Assembly (NCBI RefSeq): GCF_010645065.1
Contig: NZ_JAADZW010000021.1
Span: forward strand, 1-64,000
Reading direction: 5' to 3'
Origin: Flavobacterium fluviatile
GTDB lineage: Bacteria; Bacteroidota; Bacteroidia; Flavobacteriales; Flavobacteriaceae
Length of the DNA stretch: 64,000 nt
Below are positions 25,323 to 35,290 of this stretch, in pieces (position 1 is the stretch's first letter; each line of letters opens with the position of its first letter). The position numbers were made by a program, and so were the translations under genes. The notes below the pieces were generated by a model. The model was not told the DNA's origin and did not search any database. It was given only the letters and a program-made list of their open reading frames with translations.

Positions 25323-26633
25323 ATGAATAACATTGTTGCGATAGTAGGAAGACCTAATGTAGGGAAATCAACCCTGTTTAATAGGCTGATACAAAGAAGA
25401 GAAGCTATTGTAGATTCAGTTTCCGGGGTGACCCGCGATAGAAACTATGGTAAAAGCGAGTGGAACGGAAAAGAGTTTTCTGTCATTGATACAGGTGGAT
25501 ACGTTCGGGGGTCTGATGACGTTTTCGAAGGGGAGATCCGTAAACAGGTTGAGCTTGCTATCGACGAAGCCGATGTTATTATTTTTGTGGTTGATGTTGA
25601 AGAAGGAATTACACCAATGGATGAAACGGTTGCTAAATTGTTGCGTAAAGTAACGAAACCTGTTTTATTGGCTGTAAATAAGGTTGATAACGCCATGCGA
25701 GAAAAAGATGCAGTGGAGTTTTATAATCTTGGTTTAGGCGATTATTACACATTTGCGAGTATTTCAGGAAGCGGGACTGGGGATTTATTAGATGCTTTAA
25801 TTGAAGCTTTTCCGGAAAAACCAGAGCCTGTTAAAGAAGAAGTAGTTTTGCCTCGTTTTGCAGTTGTAGGTCGTCCTAATGCAGGAAAATCGAGTTTTAT
25901 AAATGCACTTATTGGTCAGGACCGTTTTATGGTTACTGATATTGCAGGAACTACCCGTGATGCGATTGATACAAAGTTTGACCGTTTTGGTTTCGAATTT
26001 AATTTGGTTGATACTGCAGGAATCCGCCGTAAAGCAAAAGTAAAGGAAGATTTAGAATTTTACTCTGTAATGCGTTCTGTTCGTGCGATTGAACATGCTG
26101 ATATTTGTATTTTGGTGATTGATGCAACACGCGGATTTGAAAGTCAGGATCAAAATATTTTTTGGCTGGCAGTAAAAAACCGAAAAGGAGTGGTGGTTTT
26201 GGTAAACAAATGGGATCTGGTAGAAAAAGATACGATGTCTTCTCGTGACTATGCCGAAAAAATCAAAAAAGAATTAATGCCATTTACAGATGTGCCCATT
26301 TTGTTTGTATCCGCATTAACCAAACAACGTTTGCTGAAAGCGTTGGAAACTTCAGTTCAGGTTTTTGAAAACAGAAAACAAAGAATTTCTACTTCAAAAT
26401 TCAATGAATACATGCTGAAAGTTATCGAATCTTATCCGCCTCCAGCCACAAAAGGAAAATACGTGAAAATTAAATATTGTATGCAATTGCCAACAGATAC
26501 GCCGCAATTTGTGTTTTTTGCGAATCTGCCGCAATATGTAAAAGAACCATACAAGCGTTATTTAGAAAATAAGATTAGAGATAATTGGGATTTTGCAGGA
26601 GTGCCGATTGACATTTATATCAGAGAAAAATAA
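25323..26633 (+). CDS. der: GTPase Der (EngA), 50S ribosome assembly factor
   Basis: The 436-aa product has two tandem GTPase domains with P-loops GRPNVGKST (residues 9-17) and GRPNAGKSS (183-191) and a C-terminal KH-like domain. Der uniquely carries two G domains in one chain and acts in large-subunit biogenesis. A strong terminator follows directly. Confidence 0.97.
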   Translation: MNNIVAIVGRPNVGKSTLFNRLIQRREAIVDSVSGVTRDRNYGKSEWNGKEFSVIDTGGYVRGSDDVFEGEIRKQVELAIDEADVIIFVVDVEEGITPMDETVAKLLRKVTKPVLLAVNKVDNAMREKDAVEFYNLGLGDYYTFASISGSGTGDLLDALIEAFPEKPEPVKEEVVLPRFAVVGRPNAGKSSFINALIGQDRFMVTDIAGTTRDAIDTKFDRFGFEFNLVDTAGIRRKAKVKEDLEFYSVMRSVRAIEHADICILVIDATRGFESQDQNIFWLAVKNRKGVVVLVNKWDLVEKDTMSSRDYAEKIKKELMPFTDVPILFVSALTKQRLLKALETSVQVFENRKQRISTSKFNEYMLKVIESYPPPATKGKYVKIKYCMQLPTDTPQFVFFANLPQYVKEPYKRYLENKIRDNWDFAGVPIDIYIREK

Positions 26634-26638
26634 AGTTT

Positions 26639-26667
26639 AAAAGTCCCGGTTTTTCGGGACTTTTTTT
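26639..26667 (+). terminator. der terminator
   Basis: AAAGTCCCG and CGGGACTTT flank a short loop, followed by seven T. It begins a few bases after the der stop. Confidence 0.9.
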
Positions 26668-26787
26668 ATGCTTCAAATTAAATCCTAAAATTGGAAGGTT
26701 ATAAATGGTACACTATTTGAATAAATGTGAAAACCACAATTAAACCTTTTTATTTTTTTGTGGTCTAATCAGCTTAACCAATTTTTT

Positions 26788-29565
26788 ATGACCAGATTAT
26801 ATTACGTTTTATTTTTTTTAATTTTCGCTTATTCTGCTAATGCTCAGAATGATATAGTTCTTAAAGGTACCGTACTTGATATTAATACACAGTTGCCGGT
26901 CGAACTTGCTACGGTTTATTTTACCACCATTAAAGATTCCACAGTTATTGATTATGCTACAACAGATAAAAACGGTTTTTTTAGGTTAAATACAAAAAAA
27001 CTGGATCAGCCGGTTTTTCTTAAAATAAATTATTTAGGATATCAAACTTATACCGAAGAACAAAAGGGACTTTTGGAAAGTAAAGATTTTGGTAAATTAT
27101 ATTTGCTTGAAAGTGTAAATACTTTAAATGAAGTAATTGTTAAAAGTGAAGCGCCGCCAATCCGGATGAAGCAGGATACTTTAGAGTATAATGCGGCTTC
27201 TTATAAAGTTCGTCCGGATGCAAACGTAGAAACACTATTAAAACAACTGCCTGGTTTTGATATCGATGAAGCCGGAAAAATGACTGTTAACGGAAGAGAA
27301 GTAAATCAGCTGCTGGTAAACGGGAAACCCTTTTTTGACAGGGATGGTGCAATCGCACTGAAAAATTTACCTGCCGAAATTATTCAAAAAGTTCAGGTGT
27401 CTGATTTTAAAACAAAAAAAGAAGAATTATCCAAACAGGAATCCACATCAGATTATTCGAGTATCAACCTAACAATTGATGAAAAGAAAAACAAAGGTTA
27501 TTTCGGAAAAATTCTTGGAGGATATGGCTCTGATGATCGGTATGAAAGCAGTCTGATCATGAATTTCTTTAATAATAAACAGAAGATAAGTATTTTGGGT
27601 TCTTCCAATAACATCAATTCGACTGGTTTTGCCCAGGATGAAGTATTTGATAATATGGGTGGAGGAAGAAACAGTCAGGGCAGCGGTGGTAATACCGGGA
27701 GAGGAATTACGCAGTCTAACTTATTGGGAATAAATTATTCTGATGACTGGAATAAAAATCTGAGTGCCACTGGGAGTTATAATTTTGATAATAAAATTAA
27801 TAATAATGAGAGTACAGTTCGTGAAACCAGTATTTTGCCAACCGGAAACAATTATACAGAATCAAATTCGAAAACCAGAAATGAGAGTACGGGTAATAAA
27901 GCCAATTTTGAATTAGAATATAAAATTGACCCGACAACACGTCTTGTTGTTACTCCAAATGTAAGTCAGACACGTTCTAATTCAAAATCAGATTCTTTCA
28001 GTAAAACTACTAGAGATGATGCAGATGGAGAGATTTTAAATACAAGCGAATCACATCCATATAAAGAAAACACGTCAACCAATTTCTCAAATACAATCAA
28101 TTTTAATAAAGCTTTCGAAAAAAAAGCCAGAAATGTCAGCCTTGTTTTTACCAATAATAATTCAGGTACGGATTCTGATGGTATAGTAGACTCAGAAACA
28201 ATTTTGTACAAGGACGAAGGTGCATTTTTAGATAAGAGGAAACAAAAAACAAAAGGACGAAATGTCTCAGATTCCTATTCTTTGGACCTTGAATATACAG
28301 AGCCCATTACAGATTCTTTGAGAATAAGATTTGGAACCGATTTTGACTGGCAAAACACGTCAAACGATTTGAAAACTTATAATAATGATGACGAATCTGA
28401 ATTTTATGGAACTCTGGTTGATTCTGTAAGTAATTATTTGAGTTCGAAGCGAAACTCGATAAGTCCAAAAGTAGGTCTTACTTTGAAAAAAAATAAATTT
28501 ACATTCAACCTGAATTCGAGAACTGCCATTATTGATTTTGACAATCATTCGTTATATAGAAACAATTCAACCGATTTAGAAAAAAGATATGCGCTGCCTT
28601 TTGCAAATCTTCAGCTGCGATACAAATTCAGCAGGTCCAAATTTTTTACTTTCAAATATGATTATTCAAATGCACTTCCGTCAACGACTCAATTAATGCC
28701 AGTTGTAGATTTGAATAATTCATTAAACACGGTTACCGGAAACCCAAATTTGGATCCGATTGAAAAAAACAGTGTAAATTTTGATTTTAAGAATTTTGAC
28801 TTCCGGACACGTTCGGGGTATAGTTTATATATCAGGGGTGATTATTTCAATAACGATGTTGTGTCAACTTCTATTTTTGATGATGAGACAGGAAAAAGAT
28901 TTACAACTTATATCAATATTTCGGGAAATTATAGTGCTACAGTCGGTGGAAACTGGACTCAGTCTATAAAAAAAGACGCTCATACGCTACGATATGGTTT
29001 AGGTTTAAACGGTAAGTATTCTTTTGACAAAGGATTTACAAATGCAATTTTATACAATGCTAAATCTACAGCAATTTCGCCAAAAGTATATTTTACCTAT
29101 GAATATGGCGAAATTCTAACGATTTCTCCTTCTTATGGATTTTCGTATAATCAAACAAAATATGAAAACACATCCAGAGATGCAACTTCAAATGTGGTGC
29201 ATAGAGCCAATTTGCAAACAACAATGTACTGGCCGGCAAACTTAATTTTTGGAAATGATTTTGGATACACCTACAATTCGAATCTTTCAGATGATTTCAA
29301 AAAAGATTTTTACCTGTGGAATACCAGTTTATCGTATGGTTTTTTAGATAAAACATTATATGCTAAAATAAAAGTCTATGATGTTTTGAATCAAAATCAA
29401 AGTGCAACCAGAAGTATTTCTGCAACCTCAGTTCGTGATGAAGAAAGTACTGTTTTAAAGCGTTATGTGATGTTTTCTTTGGCCTATAAAATCGGAAATT
29501 TTGCTGCTGAAAAAGGTTCGAAAAGAAGAGGGGGAGACCGTGGAGGAAGAGAAAGGGAAGATTAA
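26788..29565 (+). CDS. outer-membrane beta-barrel protein, TonB-receptor-like
   Basis: ATG 26788 is preferred because it opens a proper signal peptide (MTRLYYVLFFLIFAYSANAQ); the upstream TTG would not. The roughly 925-aa protein has a carboxypeptidase-like regulatory domain (about residues 22-105: VLKGTVLDINTQLPVELATV), a plug-like region (VETLLKQLPGFDI, NQLLVNGKPFF), then a Ser/Asn/Tyr-rich beta-barrel of the OMP_b-brl_3 type. The C-terminus ends in a basic, Gly/Arg-rich tail. The substrate is not predictable. It is transcribed alone and has its own terminator. Confidence 0.8.
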   Translation: MTRLYYVLFFLIFAYSANAQNDIVLKGTVLDINTQLPVELATVYFTTIKDSTVIDYATTDKNGFFRLNTKKLDQPVFLKINYLGYQTYTEEQKGLLESKDFGKLYLLESVNTLNEVIVKSEAPPIRMKQDTLEYNAASYKVRPDANVETLLKQLPGFDIDEAGKMTVNGREVNQLLVNGKPFFDRDGAIALKNLPAEIIQKVQVSDFKTKKEELSKQESTSDYSSINLTIDEKKNKGYFGKILGGYGSDDRYESSLIMNFFNNKQKISILGSSNNINSTGFAQDEVFDNMGGGRNSQGSGGNTGRGITQSNLLGINYSDDWNKNLSATGSYNFDNKINNNESTVRETSILPTGNNYTESNSKTRNESTGNKANFELEYKIDPTTRLVVTPNVSQTRSNSKSDSFSKTTRDDADGEILNTSESHPYKENTSTNFSNTINFNKAFEKKARNVSLVFTNNNSGTDSDGIVDSETILYKDEGAFLDKRKQKTKGRNVSDSYSLDLEYTEPITDSLRIRFGTDFDWQNTSNDLKTYNNDDESEFYGTLVDSVSNYLSSKRNSISPKVGLTLKKNKFTFNLNSRTAIIDFDNHSLYRNNSTDLEKRYALPFANLQLRYKFSRSKFFTFKYDYSNALPSTTQLMPVVDLNNSLNTVTGNPNLDPIEKNSVNFDFKNFDFRTRSGYSLYIRGDYFNNDVVSTSIFDDETGKRFTTYINISGNYSATVGGNWTQSIKKDAHTLRYGLGLNGKYSFDKGFTNAILYNAKSTAISPKVYFTYEYGEILTISPSYGFSYNQTKYENTSRDATSNVVHRANLQTTMYWPANLIFGNDFGYTYNSNLSDDFKKDFYLWNTSLSYGFLDKTLYAKIKVYDVLNQNQSATRSISATSVRDEESTVLKRYVMFSLAYKIGNFAAEKGSKRRGGDRGGRERED

Positions 29566-29606
29566 TTTGGAATTTTAATCTTAATCAAAATTTAAAACAA
29601 AAATAT

Positions 29607-29633
29607 AAACTCCGGATTAGCCGGAGTTTTTTT
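29607..29633 (+). terminator. terminator of the outer-membrane protein gene
   Basis: AAACTCCGG and CCGGAGTTT flank ATTAG, followed by a T run. It lies about 40 bp after the stop codon. Confidence 0.85.
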
Positions 29634-29695
29634 ATTACCTGCTCCTAGTGACTTACAATATCGGAATTTGGAATTTCAATAATTGGAATTCGGTT

Positions 29696-30439
29696 CTACG
29701 ATTTTATTTTACGATTAATTCTATGATAGACAGTAAAACGAATAATATCACGATCATAAAAATCAACACCACTTGCACGTCTCTGGAAGCTTTTCAGATA
29801 ACCTAATTCCACGCCAATATTTGGGTTGAAGTGATAGCGTAATGCAGCATAAATTCGATTTTGGTCGAAAGTATTTTTCTTGTTGTCTTTTCCGTGATTG
29901 AATAAAATTTCATCAGAGATGTTGCCTTTTAAGTTTCTTTTTTCTTTCTCCCAAAGTGTAAAAGTCGATTGCAGGCGATATCTGAATCGGAAAGAAAAAG
30001 AAAATTCGTTTAATAATTCGGTTTTGGTTGCTTTTTGTATAAATCGTTCTTCAAGCTGAAAACGGTTATGGAAAGTAACTTTTGCGAGCTCATGAATAAG
30101 GGTAACATCCTGTTGAATGCGATATTCGGGAATTGAAAAATCAGGGTCTGATAGAGGAGTTTGCGTATTTATGCTAAAATAAGTAAATCCACTGCCTGTG
30201 TCAACATGCTGACTGGCACGGTATCTTCCCTGAGTCCTGAAAACAAAAATATTTTGGTGAATAGGATCTACAAAACTCCGGTTGTCAATTTCAGAATGGA
30301 GAGACCATTTCTCAGACAGGGGGAAAATATTGTAATACCTAATCCATGTCAGGGTTTGGTGTTCAATGTTTTTTTTGCTTTGCGCTAAAGAAAACTGATT
30401 AATAAATGCTAGAAAAAGTATGAATTTTAAAAATTTCAT
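29696..30439 (-). CDS. DUF2490 family exported protein
   Basis: The 247-aa product has a signal peptide (MKFLKFILFLAFINQFSLAQ) followed by alternating beta-strands with aromatic-rich segments (LTWIRYYNIFPLSEKWSLHSE, VFRTQGRYRAS, YHFNPNIGVELGYLKSF), the DUF2490 pattern of an outer-membrane-type barrel. Its role is unknown. It appears monocistronic, downstream of the large receptor gene on the same strand but separated by a terminator. Confidence 0.85.
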   Translation of the reverse strand: MKFLKFILFLAFINQFSLAQSKKNIEHQTLTWIRYYNIFPLSEKWSLHSEIDNRSFVDPIHQNIFVFRTQGRYRASQHVDTGSGFTYFSINTQTPLSDPDFSIPEYRIQQDVTLIHELAKVTFHNRFQLEERFIQKATKTELLNEFSFSFRFRYRLQSTFTLWEKEKRNLKGNISDEILFNHGKDNKKNTFDQNRIYAALRYHFNPNIGVELGYLKSFQRRASGVDFYDRDIIRFTVYHRINRKIKS

Positions 30440-30538
30440 TTGTGCCTTAAATTCAGGCTGCGAATATATACAAATGGCAGATAATTTTGGGCAGAATAAA
30501 ATTGTTTTAAACTCTATTTTGTGAATTTAAAAATAAAA

Positions 30539-30571
30539 AAACGAGATGCATTTTATAAGTGCATCTCGTTT
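30539..30571 (-). terminator. terminator of the TonB-receptor gene
   Basis: AAACGAGATGCA (30539-30550) pairs with TGCATCTCGTTT (30560-30571). On the minus strand the hairpin is followed by T. It ends the receptor gene at 30599. Confidence 0.85.
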
Positions 30572-30598
30572 TAACCAAATTAACTACTTAATTTTTTA

Positions 30599-33166
30599 TT
30601 ATAGCGAATATTTTAAAGTAATTCCATATGTTCTTTGATCTCCTAACACAGCTGCATAATGTCCTGCATTCCCACCAGCTGGTAATAATTGTTCATAATA
30701 ATCTTTGTTAAAAATATTACGTCCCCAAAAATGAACCGATAATCCTTGTGATGCACGGAAACCTAAACGGGCATTAAAAATTGCATACCCAGGAACTACT
30801 AAGTATTTTGAAGCCGACGGGCTTGAAGAAAATTCAGATCTGGCGTAAGAATCTATTCCAAGGAAAATTTTTCCAGCATTCCCAAAGAATCTTGCATTAT
30901 CCGAAAGTTCACCGCCTAAAGATCCTGCCCATCTTGATACACCCGGTAAATCAGTTCCGGAAACATCGGTATAAGCTACCTGGACACCATTTTCAACTTT
31001 TCCTGTATCTTCTAATGGAAGCGGTGCATTGGTAAATTTAACATATATACCTTCAGTATAAGTTGCAGCTGCATTTACTGTTAAATGTTTACTGAAAACA
31101 AAGCTGGCATCCAGTTCAGCACCTCTTACACGTACTTCATCAGCATTTGCCAGATATCCACGGTTTACACCAAGTTCAGCTGCCTGAACATTGGTTTGAT
31201 AGTCTTTTATATTAGTATTAAAGAACGTTAAGTTGAAGATCGAGTTTTGAAACGGAGCTGTTTTAACTCCAACCTCATAATGATGCACTTTTTCAGGCTT
31301 AATTACTGCAAGTCCGGTCATTGGCTGTCCTGTTTTTGAGTCTGTCGGAAGTCCTGCTACGTTAACTCCAACAGGTTTGTAACTTTTAGCGTAAGTCCCA
31401 TAAATATTAATTTTATCTGAAGCCTTATAAGTAAGCGTTATGTTTCCGGAAAAGTCAGTTTTATCTGTACTTGAGTCAAACGCCTGATCTGAATAAACCA
31501 ATTTTTTTAATGCTAATAATGCAGGATCTGTTGTTTGAAGACCTCCGTATGTTTTACGTGCATAATGTGCATCTTTTTTGTCAAAGTTATATCTTAGGCC
31601 TGGCAAAAGGTGGAAACGATCTGTAATCGCCCAGTCAATCTGACCAAAGACTGCAGCACTTGAAGCTCTGATTCTGGCATCAGTTGTTATTCCGTATCCT
31701 TCAAAAAGACCAGGGGTTTTCCATAATGGGCTGGTAGTACTTTGAGAGAATCTCCACTGTGCATTACCTGATTCTTCAGTACCGTCTGTTTGCGATGTCT
31801 GGTCGATAAAGAATACTCCTGCCACACCACTAATTTTAGATGTAAGCTGACCAGCATAACGAACTTCCTGAGTTATTTGTGTCTGTCTTGTTGGGTTTTG
31901 TGATTTTGCCAAAACCTGTAATCCTGTAAAATCCCTGTCATTTGACGGATCCCAGTTCCAAAAACGCCAGGCAGTTGTTGATGTTAAAGTTCCGCCCCCA
32001 ATTTTTGTGTCAACGTTAAGCGATACACCTCCCATGTCTTGTCCTGAACGCCAGGGTGTATCCTGATCCATTTTACGGTCAAAAGCGTTTCTGGTTGGTA
32101 ATTCATAGTTTAAATCGGCAATAATAGCATCGAATTGACGATAAGCAGCTCTTTTGGTGGGTGCAACACCGGCTACTACCTGAGCATATCCGTCTGGACG
32201 CTGTGTTGTAATATCAGCAGCAAATATAATGTTCGTGTTTTCTGATGGGGTATAAAGCAATTGTCCCCTAATTCCCTGGTTGTTTAAAGTATTTGTAGCT
32301 CTTCCTGTTGCAATATTGTCAACTAAGCCATCACGCTGTGTGCCTGAAAAAGACAAACGGCCGGCTATTTTTTTTCCTAGAGGACCTGTAACAGAAGCTT
32401 TCGCCTGAAGGAAAGCATAGTTTCCATAGCTTACTTCGAAATCAGCTGCTGAGGTAAAACCTGGTTTACGTGTTGTGATGTTAAAGGCTCCAGAAGTAGT
32501 ATTTTTACCAAATAATGAACCCTGTGGTCCACGTAATACCTCGATTTGCTCAACATCAATAAAGTCTAAAGTTGTGGCTGCAGGACGGGCATAATAAACA
32601 CCGTCAACATAAAAACCAACACCCGGATCGATACCATCATTAGTAAGTCCGTATGGGGAGCCTAGACCGCGAATATTGATTCCTGTATTTCGTGGATTGG
32701 ATGAATATAATTGTACAGATGGAACCAGTTCTTTTATACGATTTACGTTAAAAGCTCCGGCTTGTTCAGCTTGTTTACCTGTGACAACTGAAACTGCAAT
32801 TGGAATATCCTGAGCTTTTTCTATCCTTCTACGTGAAGATACAACAACTTCAATAAGTTCATTTTCTTCTTTTAAAGCTAGTTCTAAAACGGGTACAGGC
32901 AAGGTTGTTACTTCAACCTCAATAGTTTTATAGCCTACATATTGTACTAAAAGAGTAAAAGGAAGTTTTTTGCCATTTGAATCAAGACTAAATTTTCCAC
33001 TCTCATCTGTAACAGTGCTTATAGTTGTTCCCTTAATAACTATGTTGGCAGCCACTAAAGGCTTCTTTTGTGAATCTGTAATTGTACCTTCAATGTTTTG
33101 TGCAAATGATATTGAAAAAGCTAATACTGATAGTATTGTAAATAAATTTTTTATATAATTTTTCAT
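30599..33166 (-). CDS. TonB-dependent outer-membrane receptor
   Basis: The 855-aa product has a signal peptide (about residues 1-22), a carboxypeptidase-like regulatory domain (about 25-100, IEGTITDSQKKPLVAANIVI), a plug domain (VVVSSRRRIEKAQDIPIAVS, INIRGLGSPYGLTNDGIDPG, VEVLRGPQGSLFGKNTTSGA) and a C-terminal barrel ending YGITLKYSL. It should import a siderophore, vitamin or other ligand powered by TonB. There is no SusD partner, which argues against a polysaccharide-utilisation locus. The divergently placed Rrf2-type regulator 250 bp upstream may regulate it; both are on the minus strand, so this is proximity only. Confidence 0.88.
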   Translation of the reverse strand: MKNYIKNLFTILSVLAFSISFAQNIEGTITDSQKKPLVAANIVIKGTTISTVTDESGKFSLDSNGKKLPFTLLVQYVGYKTIEVEVTTLPVPVLELALKEENELIEVVVSSRRRIEKAQDIPIAVSVVTGKQAEQAGAFNVNRIKELVPSVQLYSSNPRNTGINIRGLGSPYGLTNDGIDPGVGFYVDGVYYARPAATTLDFIDVEQIEVLRGPQGSLFGKNTTSGAFNITTRKPGFTSAADFEVSYGNYAFLQAKASVTGPLGKKIAGRLSFSGTQRDGLVDNIATGRATNTLNNQGIRGQLLYTPSENTNIIFAADITTQRPDGYAQVVAGVAPTKRAAYRQFDAIIADLNYELPTRNAFDRKMDQDTPWRSGQDMGGVSLNVDTKIGGGTLTSTTAWRFWNWDPSNDRDFTGLQVLAKSQNPTRQTQITQEVRYAGQLTSKISGVAGVFFIDQTSQTDGTEESGNAQWRFSQSTTSPLWKTPGLFEGYGITTDARIRASSAAVFGQIDWAITDRFHLLPGLRYNFDKKDAHYARKTYGGLQTTDPALLALKKLVYSDQAFDSSTDKTDFSGNITLTYKASDKINIYGTYAKSYKPVGVNVAGLPTDSKTGQPMTGLAVIKPEKVHHYEVGVKTAPFQNSIFNLTFFNTNIKDYQTNVQAAELGVNRGYLANADEVRVRGAELDASFVFSKHLTVNAAATYTEGIYVKFTNAPLPLEDTGKVENGVQVAYTDVSGTDLPGVSRWAGSLGGELSDNARFFGNAGKIFLGIDSYARSEFSSSPSASKYLVVPGYAIFNARLGFRASQGLSVHFWGRNIFNKDYYEQLLPAGGNAGHYAAVLGDQRTYGITLKYSL

Positions 33167-33415
33167 ATTTATATTATGTATATGTGATTAGTAGAATTTA
33201 AATTAAAATTTTTTTTACCAACACATGCACATGAAAGAATAACTGATTTTCACTTCACTTAAATTTGTATTATTACTTTTTTCCAAAAGATTTTTCGAGG
33301 CATAAGACTTGCTTAATTTTACTTTCATCGGTCAAAAATTTGTAAATGATTTATTGATTATTTCGGCAAATATATATAAAATCTATCAATATAGTAGAGT
33401 TTTGAAAAATATTTT

Positions 33416-33829
33416 TTATTTTGTAATCAATGAAGCGATAGTAATGTTATGCATTGCCTTTAAAGTTTCATCACGAATAATCATCAAACCGTGACGCAGG
33501 CTGCATTCTTCCTCGGTTTTACAATCTAAGCAGCGTTCATAAAAATTTAAAGAAGCACAAGGCAAAAGTGCAATTGCCCCATCAAATAAACGATGAATTT
33601 CGGCTAAAGTAATATCATTTTTAGATTTTATCAGATAATAGCCGCCGAATTTTCCCTGCTTGCTGCTTACAAAACGACCTCGTTTAAGGTCTAATAAAAT
33701 TTGTTCCAAAAACTTTTTAGGAATATTAGCACCTTCAGCAATTTCTATAGTTTTAGAAATGTGATTTTCGTCTTGTTCGGCTAAATAAAGTAAGGCCTTA
33801 AGGGCGTATTTTGCTTTATGTGATAACAT
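33416..33829 (-). CDS. Rrf2-family transcriptional regulator with four-Cys cluster
   Basis: The 137-aa product has an N-terminal winged helix (KAKYALKALLYLAEQ, TIEIAEGANIPKKFLEQIL, SKQGKFGGYYL) and the C-terminal cysteine set C-x8-C-x2-C-x5-C (PCASLNFYERCLDCKTEEEC). Rrf2 proteins such as IscR and NsrR bind an iron-sulfur cluster or sense sulfur compounds. The ligand here is unknown. It is upstream of, and on the same strand as, the TonB receptor, so regulation of metal or sulfur uptake is plausible but unproven. Confidence 0.85.
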   Translation of the reverse strand: MLSHKAKYALKALLYLAEQDENHISKTIEIAEGANIPKKFLEQILLDLKRGRFVSSKQGKFGGYYLIKSKNDITLAEIHRLFDGAIALLPCASLNFYERCLDCKTEEECSLRHGLMIIRDETLKAMHNITIASLITK

Positions 33830-33940
33830 CTGTTTTTTTAATTATGAATTCTGAATTGTAAATTGTGTAATTTAAATCTTACTTGTGTTGGGTTAGCATT
33901 TCTTTGTCAGGGTGAGCGGAGTAGAAGCCACGCCTTGTTT

Positions 33941-33968
33941 GAAACCTGAAACCTGAAACCTGAAACCT
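33941..33968. repeat. tandem heptamer repeat (GAAACCT), four copies
   Basis: Four exact copies of GAAACCT lie just downstream of the Gly-rich TPM gene. The unit also occurs at 25134-25159. Confidence 0.85.
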
Positions 33969-33991
33969 GTGAATCAAAAGAAAAAAAGTAT

Positions 33992-34822
33992 TTACCAGCC
34001 ACCGCTTGAACCTCCACCGGAGAATCCGCCTCCGCCAAATCCTCCACCGAAGCCACCGCCGCCAAAACCACCTCCCGATGATCCACCGCCGAAGCCTCCA
34101 AATCCGCCTCCGCTGCTTCTGCCAAGGCTGCTTAGAAGAATCACATCCATCAGGCTGGGACCTCCGCCACTATTGCCTGAATTTCCTCCTCCGCCTCGTT
34201 TGTTTCGGGAGAGTAAAATTAACACAATTACAACAATAATGATAAATGGAAGTATAGGGAAATTTTTGCCTTTGCTTTGTTTGCGCTCGCCTTTAAATTT
34301 TCCTTTAAAAACATCAATTATTGCGTCTGTTCCTTTATCAAGGCCATTATAAAAACTTCCTGCTTTGAACTCTGGAATGATGATATTTCGAATTATGGTT
34401 CCGCCAATTCCGGCTGTTAAGCGGTCTTCAAGACCATAACCCGGATTAATTGCGATTTTCTTTTCGTTTTTAGCCAATAAAATAATTACACCATTATCAT
34501 CTTGCTTCGTCCCTCCAATACCCCAGGTTTGTCCCCACTTTGTGGCTAACTGACTTACATCTTCTCCTTTTAAACTTTCAATTGTAATAACCACAATTTG
34601 GGTTGTGGTAGAATCAGAATAACGAATTAGTTTTTCTTCCAGCTGTGTTTTTTCGGATGCACTTAAAACATTCGCATAGTCATAAACTGAGGTTTGTTTT
34701 GCAGGTATTTTTGGTATTTCAAACTGTGCAAAAATACTATTACTAACAAATAGTGCTATTAACAATAAGGTAAACTGAAAAATTCCGCTGGAATTTGATA
34801 TTTTATTTTCGGAAATTTTCAT
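33992..34822 (-). CDS. TPM-domain protein with Gly/Ser-rich tail (YgcG-like)
   Basis: The 276-aa product has a signal peptide, an N-terminal TPM domain (VYDYANVLSASEKTQLEEKL, TTQIVVITIESLKGEDVSQLA, DNGVIILLAKNEKKIAINPG), a membrane helix near residue 190-205 (ILPFIIIVVIVLILL) and a tail of GGG/SGG/FGG repeats ending in SSGGW. TPM proteins are extracytoplasmic, and such tails are common in this family. It is the last gene of the M23-MerR-LemA-TPM-TPM cluster and starts 3 bp after the preceding gene. Confidence 0.88.
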   Translation of the reverse strand: MKISENKISNSSGIFQFTLLLIALFVSNSIFAQFEIPKIPAKQTSVYDYANVLSASEKTQLEEKLIRYSDSTTTQIVVITIESLKGEDVSQLATKWGQTWGIGGTKQDDNGVIILLAKNEKKIAINPGYGLEDRLTAGIGGTIIRNIIIPEFKAGSFYNGLDKGTDAIIDVFKGKFKGERKQSKGKNFPILPFIIIVVIVLILLSRNKRGGGGNSGNSGGGPSLMDVILLSSLGRSSGGGFGGFGGGSSGGGFGGGGFGGGFGGGGFSGGGSSGGW

Positions 34823-34825
34823 TAT

Positions 34826-35263
34826 TTATCCTTTTGATATTTCGTTAGATAATTCGTTTGCATCGCCTTCAGACCAAGGGAAATACTTTTTTAACTGCTC
34901 ACCGGCATTTAAAATTCCGTCAACAATTCCCTGTTTGAATTTACCGGATTTGAATTGTTCTGCCATTTTGTCTTTGGTGCAATCCCAAAAATCGTCGGCT
35001 ACAACATCGTTTATGCCTTTGTCCCCGCAAACAACAAAATGTTTATCATCAACTGCAAAATAAAATAAAACACCATTCTGAAGCTGGGTTTCATCCATTC
35101 GTAATTCATGAAAAACTTCTAAAGCCCTGTCAAAAGGAACTTTAGAAGTTGTTTTCTCTATATGAACTCTAATTTCGCCAGAAGTATTTTTCTCAGCCAT
35201 GCGAATAGCTTCAACAATTTCCTGCTCTTCTTCTTTGGTTAAAAAATCTTCTACTTTTGACAT
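34826..35263 (-). CDS. TPM-domain protein (soluble form)
   Basis: The 145-aa product is a TPM-type domain without signal peptide or tail: IVEAIRMAEKNTSGEIRVHI, VFHELRMDETQLQNGVLFYF, DDKHFVVCGDKGIND. It sits between lemA (27 bp) and the Gly-rich TPM gene (3 bp), the usual LemA-TPM-TPM arrangement. The exact biochemical role is not known. Confidence 0.88.
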   Translation of the reverse strand: MSKVEDFLTKEEEQEIVEAIRMAEKNTSGEIRVHIEKTTSKVPFDRALEVFHELRMDETQLQNGVLFYFAVDDKHFVVCGDKGINDVVADDFWDCTKDKMAEQFKSGKFKQGIVDGILNAGEQLKKYFPWSEGDANELSNEISKG

Positions 35264-35290
35264 TTCAATTGTTTTTAGAGTTATGTTTTT

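Noticed and set aside
25134..33968. CRISPR array
   Set aside because: The heptamer copies are contiguous with no spacers, and no cas genes are present.
33969..34352. Pro-rich coding region on the plus strand
   Set aside because: It is the complement of the Gly-rich tail of the TPM gene; the minus-strand reading has the domain and the signal peptide.
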